Positions 15,553-24,128 of a stretch of 64,000 bases of DNA are shown in pieces. Origin of the DNA: Verrucomicrobiaceae bacterium (GTDB taxonomy: Bacteria > Verrucomicrobiota > Verrucomicrobiae > Verrucomicrobiales > Akkermansiaceae); assembly GCA_003820635.1 (NCBI GenBank), contig RPOS01000015.1:7730-71729 (forward strand), given 5' to 3'. Positions within the stretch are counted from its first letter, which is position 1, and each line of letters opens with the position of its first letter. The position numbers were made by a program, and so were the translations under genes. The notes beneath the pieces were generated by a model. That model was not told the DNA's origin. It saw only the letters and a list, made by a program, of their open reading frames with translations, and did not search any database.

Positions 15553-18099
15553 ATGGAAGCGGAGCATCCGGAAGTCGTGGGGATCGGAGACCTGACCGGT
15601 CACGAATTGATTGGTGAAAGCGGCTGCGGCGCGGTGTTCCGCGTGAAGGATGCCGGCGGAAACGCGCTGGCATTGAAAATTTTCGATGCGGCGACGGTCA
15701 ATCGCGAGCTATTGGAGAAAACGACGCGCCGTTTGCAGGCGGGCGGCTGGCCGGATGGCGTGCTGCCGGTGGTTTCCTCGGATTTCCAGGCGTCGCCCGC
15801 ATTCCGGATCATGCCGCTCATGGCGGATGGCGGGGATGGGGAGACGCCGCGGCCACGCTCGCTGCAACACCGGCTCGACGAGCATCCGGGGCTGGAATCC
15901 TGGAAGCTCGTCAAGGCGCTCGCCCGCGCGCTGGCCGCCATGCACGCGCGCGGCATCGCCCATGGCAACCTGAAGCCGGGCAATGTATATATCGACGACA
16001 ACGGCGCGCCACTGCTGGCCGACTGGGCGCTCGGCAACATGCCGGGAGTGAAACATTTCGAGTTCACCGACGCGGTGCTCTATCAGGCGCCGGAGCAGTT
16101 GCGGGATCCGGGCGGCTATCTGGAAGCGGGCGGCCAGCGCTGGGATGTTTTCGCCTTCGGCGTGCTGGCCTACCGGCTTCTAACAGGAAATTTCCCGCGC
16201 TGCAATGAGACCTTTTCCCAAGTGGCTCCACCGGTCGGGGAAACGCGGCGCGAGGGCTTGCGCGCGGATTTGGGCAAGATCGCCGCCAACCTGGAAGCGC
16301 AGCCGGATTGCACATGGCCGGATGTCAGTTGCAGCCCGCTGGAGGGCGGCATGCGGGAATGGATCGGCCGCTGTCTGGAACTGGAGCCGCTCAAGCGCCC
16401 GCCCAACATGATGGATGTGGTGGCGGGCCTCGATGCGGTGGAGGAAAAACTGGCGGCGCAACAGGAGCGCGAGGGATTGCTGGACCAGCGCCGGCACGCC
16501 GGGCGGCGGGCGTGGCGCGCGTTTTTCGCCATGGGCGTGGCAGCGGCTCTGGCGGCGGTATTTGCGGCTTTGTGGCATCTCGAACGGACGCGCTTCGCTG
16601 CGGAAAAAATCCGGCTTGGCGATGAAACACGCAGCTTCAAGGCCGCAGCCGAGACGGCACTCGCCGCGCGGGATGCCGCTGCACTGAAGGCCGCCGCCAC
16701 TGAGGAGACGCTCGCCAGCGAGCGGCAGGCCTGGCTCGAATCCCTCGCGGCCTCGCGCCAGGCAGGTGATCGCCTGTTTTCATGGGCGATGGAAAACAAC
16801 CACCGCCGTCTGCCGACGCTCGATGGCCGCGCACAGCGGCTCAAGCAGTTGGAGAGCTACTTCGAGGATTTCCTCACCCGCACGGCGGACATGCCGGATC
16901 TGGTCGAGGAGCACGCCCGCGCCCGCTTGCAACTGGCGGAAATCTCGCTCGCCACCAATGACGCCACTGCCGCGACCCGCCGCCTGGATGAGGCCCTGAA
17001 GATGTGGGAGCCCCTGCCAACGAATGCGGATTTCAAACTGCGCCTGGCCACCGATTCGCTACTGCTCGCCCTGCTCCGGCAGACAAACGCCGATCCGCAG
17101 ACCGAGGCCGCTTTTGCCAGCGCGAGAAAGGCCTTTGACGCGGTGCCACGTTCCGAGGTGGATGCCGACCGCATGGACCGGATGCTGGCTGTTCTCGACT
17201 TCCATGAGGCCAAGCTGCACGCCGCGCGCGGCGATGAAACCAAGGCGCTCGAGCAATTGATGCGGGCCACCCAGACGCTCAACCGGATTTCCGAACAACG
17301 GCCGGACTCCGCCATCCTGCGCTCGGAATTGGCAGCCTGCCATTTGTCCAGCGCCTCCATTCTCGACGAAATGGGCAATCCCGGCGACGCCACCGAGGTG
17401 CGGCAGCTTGCCTCGGTGGAACTCCGCAAGCTCGTGGAAAAAAATCCGGAAGATCCGGCACCGCAACTCGAACTCGCCGCTTGCTACGGCGCGATGGCCG
17501 AGGCCGCCGTGCTTTCGGGTGACATCGCCGCCGCCGAGTCCCTCTCACGGCAATCCACCACCCTGTTAGACGGCCTGCTTGCCCGGCAACCGGAAAACCC
17601 CAGGGCGCTATCCCGCAAGGCCGCCCAACTCGGCCTGCTGGCCGGCATTCTGCGCGACCGCGGGCAGACGGCCGAGGCCGTGCAGCATTATGACGATGGC
17701 ATCCGGATGCTCGAGGCGCTCCGGGCGTCCGCTCCGGAAGATACCACGGTTTCCTATCAACTCTCCCTGCTGTGGTGGCAGAAAAGCCGGATGGCCGGCG
17801 CTTCCGGCGGGCGGGATGAGGAAATCGCGCTGCTCGGCAGGGCGCGGGATTTGTTAGGAAGTCTGGAGGTCTCGCCGCCGGTATCAGGCCCGCCGCCCGG
17901 CCAACTGCGGCGCAGCGCCGCCTATCTGGCTGGTGATCTCGGCCACGCGCTCCAACTCGCCAACCGCAAGGGCGACGCCGCCCGCGCCTTCACCACCGCG
18001 GTTTCCCTGTGGGAGGCTCTGGTGAAATCCCGCCCGCAGAGCGAGGAGTATCAGGAAGGCCTCGCCTGGAGCCGCCAGCGGCTGGCGGATTTGAAGTGA
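15553..18099 (+). CDS. Kinase-like membrane protein with TPR-like C-terminus; likely pseudokinase
   Basis: An 848-residue protein from the ATG at 15553. The N-terminal 300 residues have a Hanks-type kinase fold: Gly loop 'LIGESGCGAVFRV', Lys42 in 'LALKIF', and the APE segment 'LYQAPEQLRDPGG'. The catalytic loop is 'HGNLKPGNVYI', so the normal HRD Asp is Asn139, and the DFG motif reads 'DWA' (Asp157 kept). Phosphotransfer is therefore probably lost or very weak. A transmembrane segment (about 321-341) follows. The rest, from about 345 to 848, is helical with a coiled coil and then repeated helix pairs like TPRs. It may be a membrane scaffold or sensor. The complete kinase at 28144-29835 could be a partner, but nothing links them directly. 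Confidence 0.75.
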   Translation: MEAEHPEVVGIGDLTGHELIGESGCGAVFRVKDAGGNALALKIFDAATVNRELLEKTTRRLQAGGWPDGVLPVVSSDFQASPAFRIMPLMADGGDGETPRPRSLQHRLDEHPGLESWKLVKALARALAAMHARGIAHGNLKPGNVYIDDNGAPLLADWALGNMPGVKHFEFTDAVLYQAPEQLRDPGGYLEAGGQRWDVFAFGVLAYRLLTGNFPRCNETFSQVAPPVGETRREGLRADLGKIAANLEAQPDCTWPDVSCSPLEGGMREWIGRCLELEPLKRPPNMMDVVAGLDAVEEKLAAQQEREGLLDQRRHAGRRAWRAFFAMGVAAALAAVFAALWHLERTRFAAEKIRLGDETRSFKAAAETALAARDAAALKAAATEETLASERQAWLESLAASRQAGDRLFSWAMENNHRRLPTLDGRAQRLKQLESYFEDFLTRTADMPDLVEEHARARLQLAEISLATNDATAATRRLDEALKMWEPLPTNADFKLRLATDSLLLALLRQTNADPQTEAAFASARKAFDAVPRSEVDADRMDRMLAVLDFHEAKLHAARGDETKALEQLMRATQTLNRISEQRPDSAILRSELAACHLSSASILDEMGNPGDATEVRQLASVELRKLVEKNPEDPAPQLELAACYGAMAEAAVLSGDIAAAESLSRQSTTLLDGLLARQPENPRALSRKAAQLGLLAGILRDRGQTAEAVQHYDDGIRMLEALRASAPEDTTVSYQLSLLWWQKSRMAGASGGRDEEIALLGRARDLLGSLEVSPPVSGPPPGQLRRSAAYLAGDLGHALQLANRKGDAARAFTTAVSLWEALVKSRPQSEEYQEGLAWSRQRLADLK

Positions 18100-18903
18100 T
18101 CAAATTTCCGCCGCCGCAGGGGCCTGACTCTTCGCCCGGATGCGCAGGTTGAGCATTTCCACGCCGAGTGAGAATGCCATGGCGAAGTAGATGTATCCTT
18201 TCGGGAAATGGAAGTGGAAGCCCTCCGCCATCAGCGTGGTGCCGATGAGGATGAGGAAGGAGAGCGCGAGCATCTTCACCGAAGGATGGCGCGAGACGAA
18301 CGCGCTCACGCTGCCGGAGGCCAGCATCATCACGCCCACTGAAATGATCACGGCGCTCATCATCAGCGAGATCCGCGAGGGATCATTGACCATCCCGACT
18401 GCGGTGATCACCGAGTCCAGCGAGAAGATGACGTCGATCATCATGATCTGCACCAGCACTGCGGCGAAGCTGTTGGCTTGGACGGAAACGCCGGAATCTC
18501 CCGCGCCTTCCAGCTTGTGGTGGATTTCCCTGGTGGCTTTCCAGATCAGGAAAGCTCCGCCGAAGAACAGGATGAGATCCTTCACCGACACGCCCAACAG
18601 CCCGTGGTGCTCCTTGTATTGCGGGCTGAGATTCCACAGGAATTCCGGCAGGTGGAAGCTGAAGACCGGCTTGGTCAGCCCCATGATCCAGGTGATGGAA
18701 AACAGCAGCGCCAGCCGCGCGAACATCGCCAGCCCGAGGCCTAACAGCCGCGCCGTCTTGCGTTGGTGCTCCGGCAGCCGGTCCACCAGGATGGAAAGGA
18801 AAACGATGTTGTCGATGCCGAGGACGATTTCCAGCAGCGAGAGCGTGAACAAAGCGCCCCAGGCCTGGGGATCGCTGAACCACTCGAAGGAGAGTTCGGG
18901 CAT
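18100..18903 (-). CDS. TerC-family integral membrane protein
   Basis: A 267-residue protein with about seven hydrophobic segments. The family signatures are 'LLEIVLGIDNIVFLSIL' (about residues 23-39), with the paired acidic Asp and Asn, and 'MMIDVIFSLDSVITAVGMV', each carrying a buried Asp likely involved in metal binding. TerC relatives such as Alx and MntP-like proteins export manganese. This one has the short YgaP/YkoY-like form without CBS or CorC domains. Its stop codon abuts the stop of the converging kinase-like gene with no base between (TGATCA). It shares a 15-base gap with sufE upstream. Confidence 0.85.
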   Translation of the reverse strand: MPELSFEWFSDPQAWGALFTLSLLEIVLGIDNIVFLSILVDRLPEHQRKTARLLGLGLAMFARLALLFSITWIMGLTKPVFSFHLPEFLWNLSPQYKEHHGLLGVSVKDLILFFGGAFLIWKATREIHHKLEGAGDSGVSVQANSFAAVLVQIMMIDVIFSLDSVITAVGMVNDPSRISLMMSAVIISVGVMMLASGSVSAFVSRHPSVKMLALSFLILIGTTLMAEGFHFHFPKGYIYFAMAFSLGVEMLNLRIRAKSQAPAAAEI

Positions 18904-18918
18904 GGCGGCAGGCTTGGG

Positions 18919-19335
18919 TTATTTGGAAACGAAGGCCAGCGCGCGCTGCTTCATCTGGGTGGCCATCAGGCTGAGCGCGTTGGCCCGCGTCGGCGCGAGG
19001 TGCTCCTTGAGCCCGGTGCGGTCGATGAAACCCATGTCCGCGGTGAGGATGGCGTCCGGCGTCTCACCATCGAGCACGCGCACAAACAGTGCGATCATGC
19101 CCTTGGTGATGAGCGAATCCGAATCCGCGGCGTAGCGCACCGCGCCGTTGTCAAAGGACGCGTCCAGCCAGACCTGGGACTGGCAGCCCTTGATGAGGTG
19201 CTCCGGGTTTTTCGCCGCCTCATCCATCGGCGGGAGTTTCTTGCCGAGTCCGATGACGTATTCGTAGCGCTCCGTCCAATCCTGGAAGAGCGCCAGTTCC
19301 TCCAGCAATTCCTGTTGTTTGTCCGCGATGCTCAT
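18919..19335 (-). CDS. sufE: SufE-family sulfur acceptor protein
   Basis: A 138-residue protein from the ATG at 19335, chosen because 'MSIADKQQELLEELALFQDW' matches the usual SufE N-terminus; an ATG at 19347 would add four residues. The active Cys is residue 51 in 'HLIKGCQSQVWLDA', the position also used in E. coli SufE. SufE takes persulfide from the desulfurase SufS and passes it to the SufBCD scaffold for Fe-S clusters. No suf genes are adjacent; it is paired with terC instead. Confidence 0.88.
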   Translation of the reverse strand: MSIADKQQELLEELALFQDWTERYEYVIGLGKKLPPMDEAAKNPEHLIKGCQSQVWLDASFDNGAVRYAADSDSLITKGMIALFVRVLDGETPDAILTADMGFIDRTGLKEHLAPTRANALSLMATQMKQRALAFVSK

Positions 19336-19433
19336 GGGCGCGGCCATTCAACGCGGAATCCGCCGCTCGGCAAGCCCGCTTCCTGCATCAAATCGTGTTG
19401 CCGGGCTTGGGTCTTTTTCTCTCAGGTGCGCTG

Positions 19434-19758
19434 ATGCTTCCGGCAGCGATTGAGGGCCTCCAGACCGAAATGCTGCAAAATCCTCTCGGTCTTCAGGAAG
19501 CCCGTCCGCGTTTTTCCTAGCGGATGCAAGCCGGGCGGCGGGGTGCCGGGCAGGAGGCGTTCCGCATTCTGGTGGCCTCGTCACCAGAGTTTCTGGCTCA
19601 GGGAAAAGGCGACCTCTGGGATTCGGGAATGGTCAGCCGGTCGCAGAGTCACTTGGTTCCCTATCAAGGCAAGCCACTGACATCCCGCATGAGAGCTTGG
19701 TGGACCGTCGAAGTCCGTGATGAAACGGGGGCCTCGCGCCACCCTGCGGAGCCTGCGA
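19434..19758 (+). pseudogene. Remnant of a GH78 alpha-L-rhamnosidase N-terminus
   Basis: From the ATG at 19434 the frame reads 'GLQTEMLQNPLGLQEARPRF', then Ser, then a TAG stop (19518-19520) where family members have Trp (PRFSW). After the stop the same frame continues with 'EAFRILVASSPEFLAQ', 'GDLWDSGMVSRSQSHLVPYQ' and 'WWTVEVRDETG'. These are the conserved N-terminal blocks of bacterial alpha-L-rhamnosidases, in the right order and spacing. Homology fades after about 19755, and the catalytic (alpha/alpha)6 domain is absent. It is thus a fragment of a gene of perhaps 900 or more codons, inactivated by a nonsense change and a large 3' deletion. The rest of the 590-base gap between sufE and the RibD-C gene shows nothing else. 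Confidence 0.7.
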
Positions 19759-19926
19759 TGCGCGTGGCGATGCGGGCTTCCAGGCTGGTGATATCGGACA
19801 TGGCGGGGTGGCTGACTTCATCCCAATATGCCCATCGCGCGGCAATGCCAAAGACGGTGATGCCACTCGGCCACTGCCGCACACGGGTTCTTGCCAGCCG
19901 CCACCGCATCGGCCAGCTTTCGCGGC

Positions 19927-20565
19927 GTGATCCGCCCGTGGGTTTCCATCAACCTCGCCGTCTCCGCCGATGGGAAAATCTCCTCGGTGAGCCGCCGCCC
20001 GTCCGGCTGGACCTCCCGCGCCGACCACGCCCGCCTGCTCGGACTGCGCGAGAGCGCCGACGCATTGCTCGTCGGCCGCGGCACCCTGGAGGCGGACCGC
20101 ATGACGCTCACCGTGCCCGGCAAGGCCGTGCAACCGCTGCGCTGCATCGTTTCACGCAGCGGCAACCTCGCCGCCGATCACCCGGTTTTCCAGAAACCCG
20201 GTGGCCCGCTTCATCTGTTGGTGACCGGTGAAATTGGATCGGGCATCCCCGCCGCCGGTCCCCTGCTGCAAATCCATCACGGCACGCTCGCCGGGTTTCT
20301 TGAAACGCTGGCCACCACCCACGCCGTGAAGCGCCTCCACTGCGAGGGCGGCGGCGCGCTCATCCGCTCACTGGCCGGACTCGACGCCATCGACGAGTTT
20401 CACCTCACGCTGGCCGGCCACACGCTGTTCGGCGGCATCTCCGCGCCCACGGCCACGGGGGTTGCGGCGGAGTTTCTGCCGCGTTCGCTTGCGTTCACAC
20501 TCAGCCACTTCGAGCCGCGGCCGGACTTGGGTGAATGCTTTCTCAGCTACCGGCGCGCTCAGTGA
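19927..20565 (+). CDS. RibD C-terminal-domain reductase (dihydrofolate-reductase fold)
   Basis: A 212-residue protein with the RibD_C fold: 'RPWVSINLAVSADGKIS' (N-terminal NADPH-binding strand), 'GWTSRADHARLLGLR', 'ADALLVGRGTLEADRM' and 'LHCEGGGALIRSLAGL'. The deaminase half of bifunctional RibD is missing, so it could be a stand-alone 5-amino-6-ribosylaminouracil-phosphate reductase or an unrelated NADPH reductase. The GTG at 19927 places the start just before the conserved RPW; a TTG at 19891 would add 12 residues. The 3' end overlaps a small convergent lipoprotein gene by 7 bases. Confidence 0.8.
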   Translation: MIRPWVSINLAVSADGKISSVSRRPSGWTSRADHARLLGLRESADALLVGRGTLEADRMTLTVPGKAVQPLRCIVSRSGNLAADHPVFQKPGGPLHLLVTGEIGSGIPAAGPLLQIHHGTLAGFLETLATTHAVKRLHCEGGGALIRSLAGLDAIDEFHLTLAGHTLFGGISAPTATGVAAEFLPRSLAFTLSHFEPRPDLGECFLSYRRAQ

Positions 20566-20720
20566 GCGGGTTTTTCCGCATCGTGATGCTCCGCCTCGCC
20601 GTGGCCGCCGGAGTGGTGTTGATGCAGTTGCTTGGTGCCGTCAGGACCTTCGAATTCATGGCGTTCGCAGGAAACACCGGCAAAGGCAACGGCCAGAAGG
20701 AGCAGCGGGAAAAGTTTCAT
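20559..20720 (-). CDS. Small His-rich lipoprotein (53 residues)
   Basis: A short frame with a convincing lipoprotein signal, MKLFPLLLLAVAFAGVSC, and a lipidated Cys at residue 18. The mature part of 36 residues is 'ERHEFEGPDGTKQLHQHHSG' followed by a His/Glu-rich tail containing 'HGEAEHHDAEKPAH'. The eight His residues suggest metal binding, which is an inference only. It is located 45 bases after the stop-proximal end of the symporter gene region and may be a separate transcript. I recall similar 'ERHEFEGP' lipoproteins as uncharacterised proteins in Verrucomicrobia, but could not search. No function is known. Confidence 0.65.
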   Translation of the reverse strand: MKLFPLLLLAVAFAGVSCERHEFEGPDGTKQLHQHHSGGHGEAEHHDAEKPAH

Positions 20721-20765
20721 CGGCGCGCTTCATAGCCGCTCGCCGCCGAAACGCAACCCCCAAGC

Positions 20766-21743
20766 TCACCGATCCAAGGGGTGGCTGGGATCAACTTTCC
20801 GGAAAGATTTTCCCCACCAGGCGGCCAGCAGGCTGCCGATGAGGCAGTGAAACACTGCCGAGATGGCCGCCGGGACCGGGGCGAGTGCCATTTGCGGGAA
20901 ATGCCGCGTTGCCAGCGCCGCGCCGAGGCCGCTGTTCTGCATGCCCACCTCGATGGAAATCGTGCGTCGCAGGCTCTCGGCGCAACCCGCCAGCCGGGCG
21001 AAGCCGTAGCCCATGGTGAAGCCGCTGACATGCAGGAGCAGCACCGAGGCAAACAGCGGCCACAGCGCCGTGGCAATCTCCGCCTTTTTCGCGGCGACGA
21101 TGCTGCCGACGATGCCCACCACCACCAGGCTGCTGAACAAGGGCCCCAGCGCATCCACCCAGCGGCGGATTTTTTCCGGATGGCGCAAGCGGCCGAAGGC
21201 GGTGTTTGCGGCCACGCCGCAGGCCAGCGGCAGGAGCACCACCACCAGCATGCTGCGGAACAGCGCCCACGCATCCACCGGCAGCCAGGCCCCGGCCAGC
21301 CAGCGGGTGAGCCATGGCGTGGCCACCACCGCCACCAGCGTGGAGGACATGGTGAGCAGCACGCTGAGCGCCACGTTTGCCTTGGCCAGGTAGCAGATCA
21401 CGTTGGATGCGGTGCCGCCCGGGCAGCAGGAAACCAGGATCAACCCGATCGCCAGCCCCGGTTCCAGCTGGAAGGTTCTGGCGATGGCCCAACCGCTCAG
21501 CGGCATGATGAGAAACTGCGCCGCCACGCCGAGTGCCACCAGTTTCGGCTGGCGCGCCACCGCCGTGAAATCCGCCACCCGCAGCGTGAGGCCCATGCCC
21601 AGCATGATGAGCCCGAGTCCCGGCTCGATGAACGGCCGCAGCGCCGCCCATGGCCCGGGCTGGAGCCAGGCCCAACCGCAACCGAGCACCACCCACAGGG
21701 GAAACAAGGCCGTCATCCATTCCAGCAATCGCGCGCTTCGCAT
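20766..21743 (-). CDS. Bile acid:sodium symporter (BASS) family transporter
   Basis: A 325-residue membrane protein with about ten transmembrane helices. The family signatures are 'IEPGLGLIMLGMGLTL', 'LILVSCCPGGTASNVICYLA' (the crossing-helix region with CPGG) and 'ISIEVGMQNSGLGAALA'. BASS proteins cotransport organic anions with sodium, for example pyruvate, pantoate or bile acids; the substrate here is unknown. The ATG at 21743 gives the normal family length and N-terminus. The longer in-frame reading upstream has no membrane character and overlaps the divergent permease leader. Confidence 0.85.
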   Translation of the reverse strand: MRSARLLEWMTALFPLWVVLGCGWAWLQPGPWAALRPFIEPGLGLIMLGMGLTLRVADFTAVARQPKLVALGVAAQFLIMPLSGWAIARTFQLEPGLAIGLILVSCCPGGTASNVICYLAKANVALSVLLTMSSTLVAVVATPWLTRWLAGAWLPVDAWALFRSMLVVVLLPLACGVAANTAFGRLRHPEKIRRWVDALGPLFSSLVVVGIVGSIVAAKKAEIATALWPLFASVLLLHVSGFTMGYGFARLAGCAESLRRTISIEVGMQNSGLGAALATRHFPQMALAPVPAAISAVFHCLIGSLLAAWWGKSFRKVDPSHPLDR

Positions 21744-21892
21744 GGCGGCACTTCTACTTCCGCGGTGCCATGAGGCCATGCAAATGATTGGCCGCGCCGC
21801 AAAAAATCCACACGCTCCGCCAGCGCCGGGCGCATCCCGCTTTGACTTCCGCAATTCCGATGGCTCAGTGGCGCCCAGGGCAATCAAACCGC

Positions 21893-22741
21893 ATGCTTTT
21901 CCTCGAACAACTCCGCGGCGAGCTCCGCAAACTCTTCGCCCGGCCGCGCACCTGGATGGGTTACGGCGCGTTCCTCATCATGGAGGCGCTCATCCTCTTC
22001 GTTTACAAGCTGGAGCGCAGCCAGAACCACATGCGCGGACTCATCGAGCGCAATGGCCTGGAGTTCGGCACCTACTACAGCTCGCTGACGATCACCTTCA
22101 CCATCATGCTGCTGAGCATGTTGCTGTTAGGTTCCATCTACTTTGCGCTGGTGGCGGGCGACATCGTGGCCAAGGAAAACGAGGACGGTAACCTGCGGCT
22201 GGTCTTCGCCCGGCCGATCAGCCGGTTGCGGCTGCTGCTGGTGAAATACACCGCCGTCTCGCTCTACACTTTCAGCTTCGTGTTTTTCGTCGGCGTTTCC
22301 GGCTATCTGATGGCGGTGGCGGCGGTCGGCTGGGAAGGCGGCTTGTTCGTGATGGAGCCGAAAATGAAAGTCTTCGCCGCGTATCCGGACTGGTGGGAGG
22401 GCGCCGGCCGGCTGGCGCTTTCCGCGGCGGGCATCGGCCTGAGCATGATCACGCTTTCGTCGATCGCGTTCATGTTTTCCTGTTTCAAGATCAAGCCGGC
22501 GGCGGCGACGATCATCACGCTCACCATTCTCTTCGTGGACATGATTTTGCAGGGCTTCCCGTTCTTCAAACCCTACGAGAGCTGGTTCGTCACCTGGCGG
22601 ATGAGTGCGTGGGTTTTCCTGATGGAGCAGCACCTCTCGTGGGCGAAAATCGCCGAATCCTACGCGTTTCTGGCAGGCCTGAATGTGACGCTCTTCGTCA
22701 TCGGCTGGCTCGCGTTCCAGACGCGGGATTTCAAGACCTGA
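21893..22741 (+). CDS. ABC-2 type transporter permease
   Basis: A 282-residue protein from the ATG at 21893. The N-terminal amphipathic segment 'LRGELRKLFARPRTWMGYGA' leads into about six transmembrane helices typical of ABC-2 permeases. The sequence 'GDIVAKENEDGNLRLVFARP' with 'ISRLRLLLVKY' is the conserved cytosolic element before helix 3 that couples to the ATPase. No ATP-binding gene lies beside it in this window, which is unusual since the pair normally forms one operon. The substrate is unknown. Confidence 0.8.
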   Translation: MLFLEQLRGELRKLFARPRTWMGYGAFLIMEALILFVYKLERSQNHMRGLIERNGLEFGTYYSSLTITFTIMLLSMLLLGSIYFALVAGDIVAKENEDGNLRLVFARPISRLRLLLVKYTAVSLYTFSFVFFVGVSGYLMAVAAVGWEGGLFVMEPKMKVFAAYPDWWEGAGRLALSAAGIGLSMITLSSIAFMFSCFKIKPAAATIITLTILFVDMILQGFPFFKPYESWFVTWRMSAWVFLMEQHLSWAKIAESYAFLAGLNVTLFVIGWLAFQTRDFKT

Positions 22742-22750
22742 GGCGGCGGC

Positions 22751-23440
22751 TCACCAGTTGATGTTCTGGCCGCGGGCGTCGATGTGGGTGAAATTCCAGT
22801 AGCCGCCGACGCCGCCCTTGAACAGGCCGAGCTCACGCAGTTCTCGGGCGGTGGCCGTGACCAGCGAGGCGCGCACGGGGAATTTCACATCTGCGGCGAT
22901 GTTTGCCTGGTGCCATGATCCGGCGCGGCCACCCGAGCGCGCGTTGTAGGCCGGTGAGCGATAGGCGGAAATCACTTCCACCTTGGAGACATTGAGCTCC
23001 TGCGCGATGCGTTCCACCACCCGCAGGGTGTAGCCCATGCGTTTCCAGGTGGATTTGGGAGGCAGCGTGTTCCAGACGTTGCCGCGGCATTTGGCGTGGG
23101 AGGCCACCACTTGGGCGGCGCTCACGCGCCTGAGCCCGAGGCTGTTGAGGTAGCGGAAATACTCGTTGGCCTCGCGGAAGTTGCTGGCCGCCCATTCTTC
23201 CGGCAGATCCGGTTGGAGGCTGAAAGGCACGGCGCGGCCGGTGTTGCTCTGGGTGGAGGAAGTGGGCACCGAGACCTTGGGCATGGATTTGCTCTTCTTG
23301 CCCTGCGTGAAGGCTGCCGCGGAGCCGGAACTCGCCAGAAAACCCAGACCCGCAAGACTCAGAGTGCCAAGGATACCACGGCGGCAGGTCGGCTGTGATG
23401 CGGGCGTTTCGGGGGCTGTCGGGTCTTCGGGAAAAATCAT
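22751..23440 (-). CDS. TAT-exported M15-like peptidase (YcbK/DUF882 type)
   Basis: A 229-residue protein from the ATG at 23440. The N-terminus contains 'CRRGILGTLSLAGLGFLASS', a twin-arginine signal. The C-terminal domain (about 90-229) has 'VISAYRSPAYNAR' and 'SWHQANIAADVKF', the His and Asp zinc ligands of M15-type peptidases, and 'FTHIDARG', the third ligand. Relatives cut D,D- or L,D-peptide bonds in peptidoglycan. It converges on the ABC permease with a 9-base gap. The start could lie upstream, up to position 23518, but that would put 26 residues before the signal. Confidence 0.8.
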   Translation of the reverse strand: MIFPEDPTAPETPASQPTCRRGILGTLSLAGLGFLASSGSAAAFTQGKKSKSMPKVSVPTSSTQSNTGRAVPFSLQPDLPEEWAASNFREANEYFRYLNSLGLRRVSAAQVVASHAKCRGNVWNTLPPKSTWKRMGYTLRVVERIAQELNVSKVEVISAYRSPAYNARSGGRAGSWHQANIAADVKFPVRASLVTATARELRELGLFKGGVGGYWNFTHIDARGQNINW

Positions 23441-23597
23441 GTCGTCAAGGGATGGGGCATCGGTCTGGCAAAGCGGATGGTGTGCCGGAACACACGGAAT
23501 TTGCGCAGCCCGCGTCAAAAGTTCCCGACGACGAAATCAAACCACGCGCACCCGGCAAGCAAAAAAAGCCCGTTGAGTTCTAACTTTTTCCGCGGCC

Positions 23598-24059
23598 TCA
23601 ATCCAGCTCCTTGCGCTCAAGCGCCTCGTCGAGGTGCTTGAGGAATTCCTTCACCGTCGGGTATTCGCTGGCGAAAAAGCGGCTGAACTCCTTGCCCTCG
23701 GAATCGAGCAGAATCACGGTGGGAAAGCCCTCGATGCGGTATTTCTCGGCAAATGGCTGGTTTTTCTCGCCCAGCTCCTTGTTGCCCTTCGGGAAATCGA
23801 GCTCCACGAGGATGAAGTTCTTCGAGGCGGCGGTGACGAATTCTTTTTTGGAGAAGACGTTCTTGCGCATGACGATGCACGGCGGACACCAATCCGAGCC
23901 GGTGAACTCCACCAGCACGGATTTTTTCTCCGCCTTGGCCTGGACCAGTGCCTTTTCGAGATCGGTGGACCAGCCCGCCGGAGCGCTGGCATAAGCGGTG
24001 GCGGTGAGCGCGGCGACGGTGAAGGAGGCGAGCCAGGTGATTGCTTTCATCATCGGCAT
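23598..24059 (-). CDS. Secreted thioredoxin-fold protein (CPPC)
   Basis: A 153-residue protein with a signal peptide (MMKAITWLASFTVAALTATA, after MP) and a thioredoxin fold. The active site is 'FTGSDWCPPCIVM', and the cis-Pro is in 'YRIEGFPTVILLDSEG'. An extended loop, 'PKGNKELGEKNQPFAEKY', separates the active site from the cis-Pro strand, as in the DsbD-C/thioredoxin_7 group of periplasmic reductases. It probably keeps periplasmic Cys reduced or acts in disulfide shuffling. ATGs at 24059, 24053 and 24050 all work. On the minus strand a run of seven T follows the gene (23567-23561), but no convincing stem precedes it. Confidence 0.85.
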   Translation of the reverse strand: MPMMKAITWLASFTVAALTATAYASAPAGWSTDLEKALVQAKAEKKSVLVEFTGSDWCPPCIVMRKNVFSKKEFVTAASKNFILVELDFPKGNKELGEKNQPFAEKYRIEGFPTVILLDSEGKEFSRFFASEYPTVKEFLKHLDEALERKELD

Positions 24060-24128
24060 TAACGGTTTCCGGCGGCCGCTTTATTCAAAAAACTTGGCCG
24101 GGTGGGCAAACAAACGCTAGCCAAGGGC

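Noticed and set aside
19664..20165. Minus-strand frames in the sufE to RibD-C gap
   Set aside because: They are antisense to the GH78 remnant and the RibD-C gene and have no recognisable domains.
20781..21773. A 330-codon plus-strand frame opposite the symporter gene
   Set aside because: The minus strand encodes a clear BASS transporter; the plus frame is a low-complexity shadow.
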